Origin: Thraustochytrium sp. TN22
Lineage: Eukaryota; Sar; Bigyra; Thraustochytrida; Thraustochytriidae
NCBI GenBank assembly: GCA_013306675.1
Contig: JABLUY010000152.1
Coordinates: forward strand, 29,417-93,416
Length of the DNA stretch: 64,000 nucleotides
Direction: 5' to 3'
Shown here in pieces: positions 1-9,215 of this stretch. Each line of letters begins with the position of its first letter. Position 1 is the first letter of the stretch. The notes under the pieces were generated by a model. The model was given only the letters and a program-made list of their open reading frames with translations. It did not search any database and was not told the origin of the DNA. The translations under genes were made by a program, and so were the position numbers.

Positions 1-1069
1 GATGGCAACGCGACCTTGGCGGCGGCGGCATGGGCGGCAGCGGCGATCGAGTGGGCGATTGACCCGCCGTTGGGCGCCGCATGGCTGGGCTGATCCGGCT
101 TTGAGCCGGTCAATCAATCCACCGCACGGCAGCCACCGCCCGCCACGAGCCGGCTGAGCTGAGCCGAGGGCCGGCCGCCGTCGACGCGGCTCGCGCCGGC
201 GCCGGCGACGCGACGCTGCGCTAAGCTGCGCTGCGCGGGCCTGCGCGGCCAGGCCGCCGCTTCCGGCCGCCACGCCGCGCGAGCAGCCTGTGAGCACATG
301 GCGCGCCGGGAAGAAGATGGTGGCTTCACTCATCATCACTTGCCGGTGCGCGCGGCGAGGCGCGCACCCGGTCCTCGTACGCACCCTGTGAATTAACGGG
401 ACTTGGCGGCGCTGTGTTCGGTTCGTTCCGATACTGCCCCGTTCTTTAACCGTGGGAGGAACGGGAGAGAACGGCCGGCCGAGGCGCGCCGCGGCCGGCC
501 AGCCTGATGAGCGGGGGGGCGTGCATGCAGAGCCTCAGGGAGAGAGGCGCAGAGCGCGGCGAGTCTCAGAACCCGGCCGGCTTGGGCTTGGGCTTTCGCT
601 GGGAGCGAAGGGAGCATTCTTCGAGATCATCTTGGCGGCCACTGAGTCGGTACTGCGCCTCTTCACCGCACGTGAGGCAGGTGCGATGACCGTAACAGCG
701 GCGACAGCTTGAGCAAGCTGAGGTCGGCGCAGCGGCAGCACAGCAATGGCATGAGCAAGGCCGGGCATGGCCGCTGCGCCGCTGCGGCATGCGGCCGCCT
801 TGCTTGTGGCAGCACCAGAAAGGCCAGCCTCGGCCACGCTACGCACGCGCCATCTTAGATCTGAGACGGGTTGCCTGGCTCTGAGACTCACCAGCCGCAA
901 TTCCGCTGCGATTCCCCTCTTGCCGGCGCGCCGGGCACGGGGGACGGCTGAGCCTCTGGGCCCTGAGCGCCGCGCCGGCCGCCCTGCGCGCGGGCGCAGC
1001 AGACCCGCAATCAAATCAGAGACCAAGACCACCAGCCTGCACCCGCAAGACACCACCCAAGACACCAAG
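1..1069. other. Intergenic / 5' flank, no supported gene
   Basis: GC-rich sequence in which open frames occur on both strands, but none shows a recognisable domain or a convincing start. The last 60 bases before 1070 are rich in CAAGACACC-like A/C words and probably form the 5' UTR of the next gene. A frame runs upstream of 1070 from an ATG at 767, but its translation is arginine/alanine-biased and looks like non-coding GC-rich sequence. Confidence 0.5.
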
Positions 1070-1561
1070 ATGTCGAGCATCGAGACCCCCGCGCACACCG
1101 ACGAGGTGCCCCCGCAGGCGTCGAACGAGATCAACAACCCGCCCAACGAGACCAACACGGCCAGCTTTCTGCAGGACTTCGCCGTGGCCAACGCGGAGAA
1201 GGACAACGCGCGCATCGGCGAGCTGCTCCTCAACATCACGCCCGAGCAGGCGGACGAGCTCGTGCCGGTGCTCGACGGCCTGTACCGCAAGGACGGCGTC
1301 TTCTCCTACGACAACGTCTTCCACAACGCCATCACCTCCACCAACCCGCTGCACGCCAAGCAGACGGCCTTCCTCGTCTTCGCCGCTCTGCGCCAGGGCA
1401 AGGACGAGCTCGCCGCCGCCCTCGTCAGGGACCGCAAGTTCGACCAGGGCACCTTCACCGACGAGATCAAGAAGGTCGACGCCGAGAAGCACATGCCGGA
1501 GGGCAAGCTTGACCAGTTCCTCCAGGAGCACAGCATCTCCTCCACCTCCGCTGAGGAGTAA
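1070..1561 (+). CDS. Small acidic protein of unknown function (163 aa)
   Basis: I do not recognise this protein. The ATG at 1070 has A at -3 and follows an A/C-rich leader; I prefer it to the in-frame ATG at 767 because the composition changes sharply here from Arg/Ala-rich to balanced, charged protein. The first 30 residues are polar and Asn/Pro/Thr-rich, likely disordered. Residues 30-155 look like a compact all-helical domain, with FLQDF near the start, ITPEQADELVPVLDGLY in the middle and a Lys/Asp-rich end. There is no signal peptide, membrane segment or cysteine motif, so it is probably soluble and cytosolic. It ends at TAA 1559-1561. The large STAND gene on the opposite strand ends 240 bp downstream, so the two genes converge. 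Confidence 0.7.
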   Translation: MSSIETPAHTDEVPPQASNEINNPPNETNTASFLQDFAVANAEKDNARIGELLLNITPEQADELVPVLDGLYRKDGVFSYDNVFHNAITSTNPLHAKQTAFLVFAALRQGKDELAAALVRDRKFDQGTFTDEIKKVDAEKHMPEGKLDQFLQEHSISSTSAEE

Positions 1562-1800
1562 ACAGAGTCTCCTTTTTGACCGCGACAGCCACCAACGAAC
1601 TAACCAAGTTCCTCACGCGTCTCGGCCGCGTAGGGCGGCTCGACCTGATGAGACAATCGACAGCGAATGAGTGATGCAGTTTTGACCTTATTACCTCTCT
1701 CTCAGGCTGGCTTCTCTTGGGTCACACCGTGGCGTGCCAGCCTTTCTCTCCTTTCCTTTCGCCATGGTCGAAGTTCTCCCCGGCCAGCCGCCCTTCTCAC

Positions 1801-4800
1801 TCAGCACTTGATAAAGGTGGCGCCCCGTGCCTGCTGCAGATACGCGTCCATGGCGGCAGGGTCCGCGAGCAAGTGGTCCACTTGCACGTCAGGGCAGGCC
1901 GACGCGAGGCGAGCAGCGAGGTCGCGGTTGCCTGCCCGCAAGGCGACAGGCAAAATGACACGAGCCAGCCGCTCCTCTGAGCAGAGCCACGGTTCACGCG
2001 TGGCGAGGAAATCCAGTGCCGCGACATTGGCGTGCGCCGCAAAGGACCGCACGCAGGGCTCCAAGGCTGACGGATGAGGAGGAGGGGGCAGACGCCCCCA
2101 CAGGAGCTGCATGATGGGCAGCGCCTTGTCAACCTGCTTGGTGCTCTGCGCAAGACGCAGCAGCGCGTCCTCCAGACGGAGGCCACCCGTCAGGCCGTGG
2201 TCCAGCAGCACACGCGTCGCGTTCAGAAACGGCCGCCGCAGCGCCAGCTCCAGAGCGCCCTCGCCCCCGAGCTTGGAGCGCGCATCGCGCGCCACGCGCG
2301 ATGCCGGCTCCAGCGCCAGCAGCACCTCCAGCGCGCGGCTCCGCCCGAATTGCGCCGCCACAAGCAGCGGAGTGAGCCCGTGCTGCTCGTCCGCCTCGTC
2401 CAGGCGCGCACCGGCGAGGGCCAAGGCCTCCAGCGACCGCACGCCGTTCAGCCGCGCCGCCAGCCAGGCCGGCCGCACCATGGCCGTGGCCGTCGATGCC
2501 GATGCCGATGCCGATGCCGATGCCGACGCCGACGCCAAAGCCGAAGCCCACGTCGCAGGAAGCGCCTCCGGGACGCGCTCGTCCGGGTCCACGCCCTGCG
2601 CCAGCAGCCACGCCGTCACGCGCGGCTTGCTCCAGCGCACCGCCGTTCCCAAGAGCGTCTGCGGCGGACGCCGTGCCCCGCCACCGCCGCCGCCCAGCCG
2701 CACACGGTGTTCGCGCAGAAACGCAGCGCCGCCCGCGCGCGACGACACGGCCTCCAGGCTCTCCACGCAGCCCGCCTTGGCCGCAAGGTACGCCGCCGAC
2801 ACACCCGAGGCCGCCACCACGCACGGGTCCGCGCCGCGCTCCAGCAAAAAGCGAACCACCGCCGGTTCGCGCGACGCGCAGGCCGCCAGCAGCGCCGTCG
2901 ACCCGCGCGCAGTGGCCTGGTCCACGCGCGCGCCGCCCTCGTCCACCAGCACGCGCACGGCCGCCAGCGCCCCGCTGCGGCTCGCCTCCATGAGCGCCGT
3001 GCGGCCCTCGTTGCGCTCCGCCGCGTGCTCCACGCGCGCGCCGCGCCGAAGCAGCTCGCGGACCACCTCCGGGTCGCCGCCGTACGCAGCGCCGTGCATG
3101 AGCACGCTCCACCCGGTCCGCGGGCTCTCCGTCCGCGCCGCGCCCTCCTCGAGCGCCAGCAGCTGCGCCGCCACGCATCGTCCGTACTGTGCGGACCCGA
3201 CCACCGCGCACAGGAACTCGGCCCGCGCCACGGGCGGCAGCACCTCCACCACCAGCGCCTGCCGCAGCGAGTCCGGCAGCGCCTCCACGAAAAACACCAG
3301 AAACCCCAGGTTCGCCTCCACCACGCTCAGCTCGCGCGAGATCGCCAGCCGCGCGCACAGCGTCGCGACGCGCCGCACGCCTGCCGCGTTCGCCGCGTTG
3401 CGCACGCGGGCGTCCAGCGCCGCCACCACGGCGCGCACCTCGGCCAGCTGCTCCGGCCGCCGCCCGCCCTCCACGTACGCCTCCACGGCCGCCTCGAGCC
3501 GCTCTGCGTCCCCGCGCACCTTGTCGCTCACCAGCTTGCTGCGCAGCCGCCGCAGCGTCTTGCGCAGCTCCGACACGGCGCGCAGGCCCACGCAGTCCGG
3601 CTGCGCCAGCAAATCGCCCACCAGGTCGCGCAGCGCCGCCACCGACGGCCCGCACCGCACCACGGCGTGCGAGGCCGCCAGGTACGCCTGCGCGTTCTCG
3701 CTCACCAGCGCGTACTCGCGGCGCGCCACGGGCTGCGCGCGATCCCGGCACTGCAGCAGAGGATGCGCGTCCGAGTGCACCGCCTCCAGCAGCGCATTGA
3801 GCCCGCGCGCCAGCGACTCCGTGGCCAGCGCTTCGCGCCGACCGGCGATGCGGAACGTCTGCGTGCCCTCGAACCGCAGCTCCGCCGCCATGGCGCGCAA
3901 GAGCGCCTCCATCGAGAACCACCCGCCCTCGCTCGCGCGCACCTGCACCTCGTACGCCACGCGGGCGAGGACGCGCCTCAGGGCCGTCTGTTCCAGCGCC
4001 GCCAGCCGCAGCGGCGCCAAGTTGTGCTCCACCACCGTGGAGAACAGCTCGCCGATCGACTCCGCCGGCCCCGACCGCTCCATCACGTGCGTCAGCAGCA
4101 GTGACACCTGCATCGTGTCGCTGCACAGCCGGTACCCGCGCCGCAGCGCATCCGTCACCTCGCGCCCCAGCTCCCCGAGCCGCGTCCGCGCCAGCGCCAG
4201 CACGTGGGCCTCCTCCAGCGCCTGCAGTCTCACCGTCACGAAGCCCTCGCGCCGCACGCGGTCCGCAATCGTCCCCATGACAGGCCGGCTCGCCACCACG
4301 AGCCGAAAGGGCGCCAGCCGCCCGTCCGGCGCCACTGCCGCGCCCGGCGCACGGCCGTCCGCGTGCCCGTCCGGCCGGCCCTCGGCGGCCGCCTCAGACT
4401 CCGTCTCCTCCAGCAGCGGCCGCGACGAGGCCGCGAGCCGCGCCAAGATCTCCTCCCACACGTCCGCCGCGCGGCTCAGCCCGTCGCACAGCACCACGAG
4501 CCGGCCCTGCGCGCGCGCTCGTCGCAGCATCACCGTACGCAGCGCACACGCGCCGTACTTGGCCGACCAGTACGCGTCCAGCACGTCCTCCTCGCGCACC
4601 GCCGCCGACGGACCGCCGCCCACGAAGGCCGCCAGGTCCACCGCGCTCACCACGAACGGCACGAGCCGCGTCTGCAGCACGAGCCGCGTCGCCAGGAGCG
4701 ACAGCAGCACCGACTTGCCCATGCCGCTCGCCGCCAGGATCGCCACGCGCCCGCACACGGCCGCGTCCTCGACACGGTCGCGGCCCAGCAAGAAGATGCC

Positions 4801-6825
4801 CTCAAAGTCCAGCTCGAGCCGCTCCGACACCACGTCTTCCGGGACCGCCACGCTCGGGTTCCACGCCTGCGCGAGGCTCGTCGACACCGGGACGCGCGAG
4901 CACGTGACCGCGTCCGTGAAGAAGGCGTGCTGCAGCCTGCACGAGCTGCGGAACCGCAGCTCCGCCGCCTCCAGCTCCGCCTCGCTCGTGCGCACCAGCG
5001 CGGCGCCGTGTGGCATGAGCGCGCCGGGCTGCGGCGCCTGCTGCGCCAGGATTGCGCGTGCGTGCAGCACGCACATGTGAAGGGCCCATAACTTGCTGGC
5101 CGGCTTTACGTCGCCGTACCGCAGCACGTCCAGACTGTATGCCAGCAGCGCAAAGGCCACCTGCGACGGTTTGCCGGCGCCGCGCGTCAGGTCCGCCGCG
5201 AACTGTCGCAGCCGGCCCACAGCCTGCGCCAGGGGCTGCAACCTCGACGGCGCGCCGCCACTGGCACCGCCTCCGCCGCCATTTGTGAACGCGAGCGCGC
5301 ATCGCTCAAAGTCCTCCAGGCACAGCGGCGTGTACTCGAACATGAGGCAGGTCTCCAGCTTTGCCACGTCCCGTATCAGGTGACTCTCCTCAAAGGTTGC
5401 AAAGTCAATGATCCACACGCGCCCCATCGCGTCCACCAGCACGTTGTTTCCGTTCAGGTCGTTGTGCTGCAGCCCCACATGCACGCCGTCCACGCCGTCG
5501 ACCCGCGCCAAAAAGCCGGTGAAAAAGCGCTCCACGCCGTCCGCCGTGGCGCATGCCGCATCGCCCAGCCGCTCCAGCGGAAGCGCCTCCAAAACGCGCC
5601 GGTTCTCCGCCACGCCGCGCCGCACGCGCTCGCGCAATCCGTACAGGTCGACCAGGTCCACGGTCGCCACGCGCCGCGACTGCTCGTAGCACTTGGCCAT
5701 CACTTCGCCAAAGAGCGTCGACACGAGGTCCTCGAAGTCCGTCACAAAGTGCCGCGCGCACGACGGACTGCGCGAGTCGGACCGCAGCGTGCGCTCCGGC
5801 GTGTTGGTAAACTGCATTTGGAAAAGCGCCTTGAGCGTGTAGATGAGCGGGGACTTTTCCTTGACGAAGCGCGGCAGCGTCCAGCACGCGCCGCACAGCT
5901 GAATCTTGACGCCCGCCAACCCGCCCACGCTCGTGAACGCCAGGACCATGGGCGCGCTCTCGCCCAGCAGCGGCGTGGCGCGCTCCATGCGCTCCACCTC
6001 GTCCTGCAGGCCGGCCGCCTCGTCCACCTTGACCACGCTCTGCTCCTCCTGCGCGCCATCCGCAGACCGCGCCTGGCACCGGAACACGCGCGACGAGGAG
6101 AAGCCGCCGGCCAGCGGCTCGATTTCCACCTCCTCGGCGCCCGCAAAGAGCGCCAGCACGATTGCCTCGGCCTCGCGCTCCAGCTCAGGCGCCGCAGTCC
6201 CGCCGCTCGCGGACGACGCGGCCGCGGTCCACACGAGCCTGGGCACCACCTCGCGGCCGGCGTGCGTGGGTGGCGCGGCCGCCTCCCCTCGCAGCGCGTC
6301 GGCGGGCGGCCCCCGCCCCGTCTGCCACGAGCAAATGTACGCGCGCGCGCCGTCCGCGTCCAGGACAGGGAAGGCCTCCTGCTCGTGCCGGTGGCGCTCC
6401 TGCGTCGACGCGAAGGACTCCTCTCGCCCGCCCGGCCCGTCCACCGGGCTGGCGAAGATGCCGCGTCGCAGTCCGAGGTGGCACTGCAGCTCGCGCTGCT
6501 CGCCACGCGCCAAAAAGTACCGCGCCGCCATGGCGCGGAAATCCTCCGGCTGCTCCCGAACCGCCATCTCCACGAGCTCCTGCAGGATCGGCCCTGTCTT
6601 GACGCGGAGTGCGTCCTCGTCGACGCGGTCCTCGCTCCCAGGCCTGTGCGCCACGAGGGCCTCGCGGCCGTGTACGAACCACGTGCGCATGAACTCCTCC
6701 GCGTCCTGCGTTGCGCTCAGGTGCAGCTTGAGGTCCACCAGCAGTGCGTGCAGCGCCTCGTGCGCGCCGCAGCGCCGCAGCGCCTGCGCCAGGGCCAGCG
6801 ACCCGCGCAGCCGCCGCTGCGCCAT
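1801..6825 (-). CDS. Kinase-fold / NACHT / ankyrin-repeat STAND protein (1674 aa)
   Basis: A three-module signalling protein with no visible intron. The N-terminal third contains an aminoglycoside-phosphotransferase/choline-kinase-like fold: a Gly/Ser loop GGFSSSRVF, a candidate ATP lysine (K266, VVKVD), a catalytic loop HNDLNGNN (D456) and a metal-binding IIDFA (D474). This arrangement resembles the TCAD9-type phosphotransferase domains described in STAND-linked proteins. A NACHT-like NTPase follows, with P-loop GMGKS (K704), Walker B LVVLCDG (D781) and a sensor-like VVASRP. The C-terminal part, from about residue 1235, carries ankyrin repeats (GWSVLMHGAAYGG, GRTALMEAS, GSTALLAAC) that degenerate toward the end. 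I chose the ATG at 6825 because the frame upstream opens only with TTG and encodes Arg/Pro-rich sequence. STAND proteins of this layout typically oligomerise on ligand sensing by their repeats; that role is inferred here. The kinase motifs look intact, so activity is possible. Confidence 0.85.
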   Translation of the reverse strand: MAQRRLRGSLALAQALRRCGAHEALHALLVDLKLHLSATQDAEEFMRTWFVHGREALVAHRPGSEDRVDEDALRVKTGPILQELVEMAVREQPEDFRAMAARYFLARGEQRELQCHLGLRRGIFASPVDGPGGREESFASTQERHRHEQEAFPVLDADGARAYICSWQTGRGPPADALRGEAAAPPTHAGREVVPRLVWTAAASSASGGTAAPELEREAEAIVLALFAGAEEVEIEPLAGGFSSSRVFRCQARSADGAQEEQSVVKVDEAAGLQDEVERMERATPLLGESAPMVLAFTSVGGLAGVKIQLCGACWTLPRFVKEKSPLIYTLKALFQMQFTNTPERTLRSDSRSPSCARHFVTDFEDLVSTLFGEVMAKCYEQSRRVATVDLVDLYGLRERVRRGVAENRRVLEALPLERLGDAACATADGVERFFTGFLARVDGVDGVHVGLQHNDLNGNNVLVDAMGRVWIIDFATFEESHLIRDVAKLETCLMFEYTPLCLEDFERCALAFTNGGGGGASGGAPSRLQPLAQAVGRLRQFAADLTRGAGKPSQVAFALLAYSLDVLRYGDVKPASKLWALHMCVLHARAILAQQAPQPGALMPHGAALVRTSEAELEAAELRFRSSCRLQHAFFTDAVTCSRVPVSTSLAQAWNPSVAVPEDVVSERLELDFEGIFLLGRDRVEDAAVCGRVAILAASGMGKSVLLSLLATRLVLQTRLVPFVVSAVDLAAFVGGGPSAAVREEDVLDAYWSAKYGACALRTVMLRRARAQGRLVVLCDGLSRAADVWEEILARLAASSRPLLEETESEAAAEGRPDGHADGRAPGAAVAPDGRLAPFRLVVASRPVMGTIADRVRREGFVTVRLQALEEAHVLALARTRLGELGREVTDALRRGYRLCSDTMQVSLLLTHVMERSGPAESIGELFSTVVEHNLAPLRLAALEQTALRRVLARVAYEVQVRASEGGWFSMEALLRAMAAELRFEGTQTFRIAGRREALATESLARGLNALLEAVHSDAHPLLQCRDRAQPVARREYALVSENAQAYLAASHAVVRCGPSVAALRDLVGDLLAQPDCVGLRAVSELRKTLRRLRSKLVSDKVRGDAERLEAAVEAYVEGGRRPEQLAEVRAVVAALDARVRNAANAAGVRRVATLCARLAISRELSVVEANLGFLVFFVEALPDSLRQALVVEVLPPVARAEFLCAVVGSAQYGRCVAAQLLALEEGAARTESPRTGWSVLMHGAAYGGDPEVVRELLRRGARVEHAAERNEGRTALMEASRSGALAAVRVLVDEGGARVDQATARGSTALLAACASREPAVVRFLLERGADPCVVAASGVSAAYLAAKAGCVESLEAVSSRAGGAAFLREHRVRLGGGGGGARRPPQTLLGTAVRWSKPRVTAWLLAQGVDPDERVPEALPATWASALASASASASASASASTATAMVRPAWLAARLNGVRSLEALALAGARLDEADEQHGLTPLLVAAQFGRSRALEVLLALEPASRVARDARSKLGGEGALELALRRPFLNATRVLLDHGLTGGLRLEDALLRLAQSTKQVDKALPIMQLLWGRLPPPPHPSALEPCVRSFAAHANVAALDFLATREPWLCSEERLARVILPVALRAGNRDLAARLASACPDVQVDHLLADPAAMDAYLQQARGATFIKC
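2495..2536. repeat. (GATGCC)n hexanucleotide microsatellite inside the ankyrin region
   Basis: Seven head-to-tail six-base units, five GATGCC followed by two GACGCC. On the coding (-) strand they encode an alternating Ala-Ser/Ala run between two ankyrin units. This is a likely length-polymorphic linker. Confidence 0.9.
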
Positions 6826-7369
6826 GGCGCGCCGGGCCGGCCTGGCGACCCGAGGGCCGCCGCTCGCGGGGCGGTCACGGGCCGCTCGCCCGTCCGCATG
6901 CAGACCGCGCCTTGCCGGCCTGCCGCGCCGGCGCGGCGCCTTGGGAGAGATGAGGAATGGTGGAGTCCCTCCGAGTCGAGCCAACGGCAGCGCGGGACAC
7001 TGGTCCAGGGTCCCGCTCGCTCGGGCTCGGAGCGCGCCGGAGCGCGCAAGGTTCTTGGTGGCGACCTTGGCGCCTGCGGACCGCCGTTATCTTTGGGGTG
7101 CTTTCCTCGGAGCCTGAGCATGTGGCTTTGTGGGAGAGATCTAATCATGTCGAGATCGCCCGGCGCCCTGCCGGACGATAAAGAGGGAAGGACGGCGACT
7201 TGGAGAGAAAGTAATCAAACAAAAGAGAACAAGAGAGAGAGAGAGAGAGGGGAGACGGACTGCGTCCAGCCGCCCGCACGCTCCTTTTGCCGCACGACCG
7301 ACCCGAGTGCCATCTCCGACTCGACGCCACGCGTCTCGGCGTCCCCAGGGCTGTACAGGCTCGACCTGC
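6826..7369. other. Intergenic, 5' flank of the STAND gene and 3' flank of presenilin
   Basis: No gene seen. It contains a (GA)n run at about 7231-7250. A 24-base word beginning GCCATCTCCGAC at 7309 recurs with two mismatches near 26774. Confidence 0.5.
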
Positions 7370-8548
7370 TCACACGCAGAGCAAGGAGGAAGAGAGCGCG
7401 TCAACAAAGGTCTGCAGCGTGTAGCGGCTGCCAAAGTAGACGAGCACGCCGATGGCGAGTGTGATGGGCAGCGCTGGGATGGTGGCGTCGGGCGGCGTGA
7501 CGGCGATGGTGAGGATGAGGCCCGAGAGGATGGCGGTGAAGCACGCAGAAAGCGTGGCGGCGTCCACAATGGCGGCCCGCCCCACGATGACGCCATAGAA
7601 TACGAGATCCATGAGCCCCAGCTCGTACAGATCAGTCTGGTACACCATGCCGCCAGGCATGCGAAAGTCCTCGGCCAGCAGCCTGCGCTTGCGCTCCAGG
7701 TACAGCGCGTATCGCAGTGGGCCGCACGGCGTCATGACCGCGAAGATGTCCCAGATCACCATAAAGAGCACGAGGAACCAGAGCGCCACCTCGGGCAGGC
7801 TGCAGAACGGCCACGCCAGCGCCACGCTCGCCAACAGCAGACACGCGCGCCCGAGCCGTGGCGGGCCTTCCTCCCACAGGATGACCACGGCGCCTGCCAT
7901 GCCGAGGTTCCAGCAAATCACTGCCAGGCTGATGGCGTCCACCGGAAAGGCGTGGACTTGGCTGGCTCGCACGACCAAAAAGGCCGGCAGCCCCCCGAGC
8001 GCTGCCGCGAAGGAGGCCAGCACGAGCGCGTGCACGCACCTGGACAGGCGGAACTGCAGCATGCCCACGAAGGCCAGCGTCAGCATAATGATGGCCGTCA
8101 CGATGACGCCCGCGTACGCGGCGCCCTTGGCCACGCGGGCCGCCCGCGTGTCGCCGGGTTCTGGCCGAAAGACCGCCGGCGCGAACGGCGCGCTGCCGTC
8201 CTCCTGCAGGTCGAGCCCCCACGCGACCGCGCACACCAGCACCAGCTGCGTCGCCAGGGGCGCCGTCAGGCAGTTCGCCATGTCGAAGATGCCCTGCGCT
8301 CTCGCCTCCTCGCGCCCGCCCTCCTTGCCGTCGTCCGGGAGCAAGAGGCCCGCGGCCCACCGCCACCATCCATGCTGCTGGCCGATCTGCGCCAGCGCCG
8401 GCGCCGCCGCGCCCGACGCCGTCGCTGCTGCGCTGGAGGCCGGCGCAGGCCTTGCGCTGGGGTCCGAGGCCGCCGCTGCGACGGAGGCCGACGCCGTGCC
8501 CGCGCCGCCGCCGCCCGCCGAGACCGTCGGGCGGTGGTTGTCGAGCAT
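7370..8548 (-). CDS. Presenilin homologue (intramembrane aspartyl protease, 392 aa)
   Basis: Presenilin is the catalytic subunit of gamma-secretase, which cleaves single-pass membrane proteins within the membrane. The assignment rests on ordered hallmarks: hydrophobic segments matching TM2-TM6, the family signature after TM6 (WDIFAVMTPCGPLR, compare YDLVAVLCPKGPLR in animals), a second aspartate in TM7 (LGLMDLVFYGVIVGRA) and a PALPI motif before the last helix. The two catalytic aspartates are D267 and D314. Two oddities stand out. The conserved GxGD motif is GLMD, so the glycine before the second aspartate is methionine. The TM6-TM7 loop is only about 45 residues, against about 125 in human PSEN1, so the usual auto-cleavage loop is missing. 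The N-terminal 65 residues are low-complexity Ala/Ser/Pro. The start is the first ATG after a long Ala/Gly-rich leader. One upstream ATG-less frame overlaps and was ignored. Confidence 0.9.
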   Translation of the reverse strand: MLDNHRPTVSAGGGGAGTASASVAAAASDPSARPAPASSAAATASGAAAPALAQIGQQHGWWRWAAGLLLPDDGKEGGREEARAQGIFDMANCLTAPLATQLVLVCAVAWGLDLQEDGSAPFAPAVFRPEPGDTRAARVAKGAAYAGVIVTAIIMLTLAFVGMLQFRLSRCVHALVLASFAAALGGLPAFLVVRASQVHAFPVDAISLAVICWNLGMAGAVVILWEEGPPRLGRACLLLASVALAWPFCSLPEVALWFLVLFMVIWDIFAVMTPCGPLRYALYLERKRRLLAEDFRMPGGMVYQTDLYELGLMDLVFYGVIVGRAAIVDAATLSACFTAILSGLILTIAVTPPDATIPALPITLAIGVLVYFGSRYTLQTFVDALSSSLLCV

Positions 8549-8732
8549 GGACGTCGGGTAGGAGAACTGCTGCAGGGACAGTCAAGCTGGCAAGCAAGCG
8601 AGCGACGATGCCGCGACCTCTCGACGGAAGCCCTCTGGCTCGTCCTTTTCGAGTCTTCTCTCTCTTCTGCAACACCATCAACACGAGCTCTTGGTCGACC
8701 AACGTTCTGTTGGCCATGAGCTCAAACATCCA
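8549..8732. other. 5' flank of presenilin, start of the duplicated block
   Basis: No gene. From about 8640 the sequence matches 8913 onward, the first copy of a tandem duplication that includes the 3' part of the FKBP gene. Confidence 0.6.
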
Positions 8733-9215
8733 AGATGAGCGTGCTGTTGCTGGGAAATGAGGCCAGGGAGACCCCCGCGCTCGCCGTAGGCGAGGTACGT
8801 GAAGATGACGAAGTTGGCGCGCTCGCCCACGGAGAGTTGCCCTCGTCGCGACCGGTGATGACCTGCAAAAAAGCACCGCGCTTGAACTTGAAAGCCCACA
8901 CAAGCAGGGTGGCTCGTCCTTCTCGAGTTCTTCGTATCTCCTGCAGCAACAACAGCACAAGCTCTTGGTCGAATAACGTTCTATTGGTCACGGTCATGGT
9001 CAGCTGGCACATGCATGGGTCAGGTAAAGGTGATGAGCTCAACGTCAAAAATGAGCGTGCTGTTGCTGGGAATGAGGCCCGGGAAGCCGCGCTCGCCGTA
9101 GGCGAGGTCCGTGGGGATGACGAGCTTGGCGCGCTCGCCCACGGAGAGCTGCGAGACGCCCTCGTCGAGACCGGTGATGACCTGCTCGGCGCCGAGCTTG
9201 AACTTGAAGGGCTTG
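8640..9215. repeat. Tandem duplication of about 273 bp covering the FKBP 3' end
   Basis: The block 8640-8912 aligns with 8913-9215. Both begin with TCGTCCTT followed by TCTCGAGTTCTT-like text, both contain AGCTCTTGGTCGA then AACGTTCT, and both run into antisense FKBP coding sequence. The downstream copy (8913-9215) belongs to the intact FKBP gene; the other has decayed by indels. Confidence 0.85.
8733..8900 (-). pseudogene. Decayed 3' fragment of an FKBP gene
   Basis: On the minus strand this stretch reads as the C-terminal half of the neighbouring FKBP but in shifting frames: FKFKRGAFLQVITGRDEG in one frame, then LSVGERANFVIFTYLAYGERG in another. Compared with the intact gene it has an extra A in the GGGAAATG run, an insertion near the LPGLI segment and a deletion of about 8 bases before the SVGER motif. 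It lacks the 5' exon and the first beta strands. It arose by the local tandem duplication and is not expected to make an active isomerase. Confidence 0.85.

Noticed and set aside
2111-5080. Long plus-strand open frame (989 codons) antisense to the kinase-NACHT-ankyrin gene
   Set aside because: Its translation is Ser/Arg/Ala-rich with no domain, as expected for the antisense of a GC-rich gene with biased third positions; the minus frame carries the motifs.
5380-7464. 694-codon plus-strand open frame across the start of the STAND gene
   Set aside because: Composition is His/Arg/Leu-biased and non-domain; it overlaps kinase-fold motifs on the minus strand and runs on through intergenic repeats.
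7632-8960. Minus-strand frame of 442 codons overlapping presenilin
   Set aside because: A second frame of the same strand; Gly/Arg-rich translation without hydrophobic helices, whereas the presenilin frame has the catalytic and PAL motifs.
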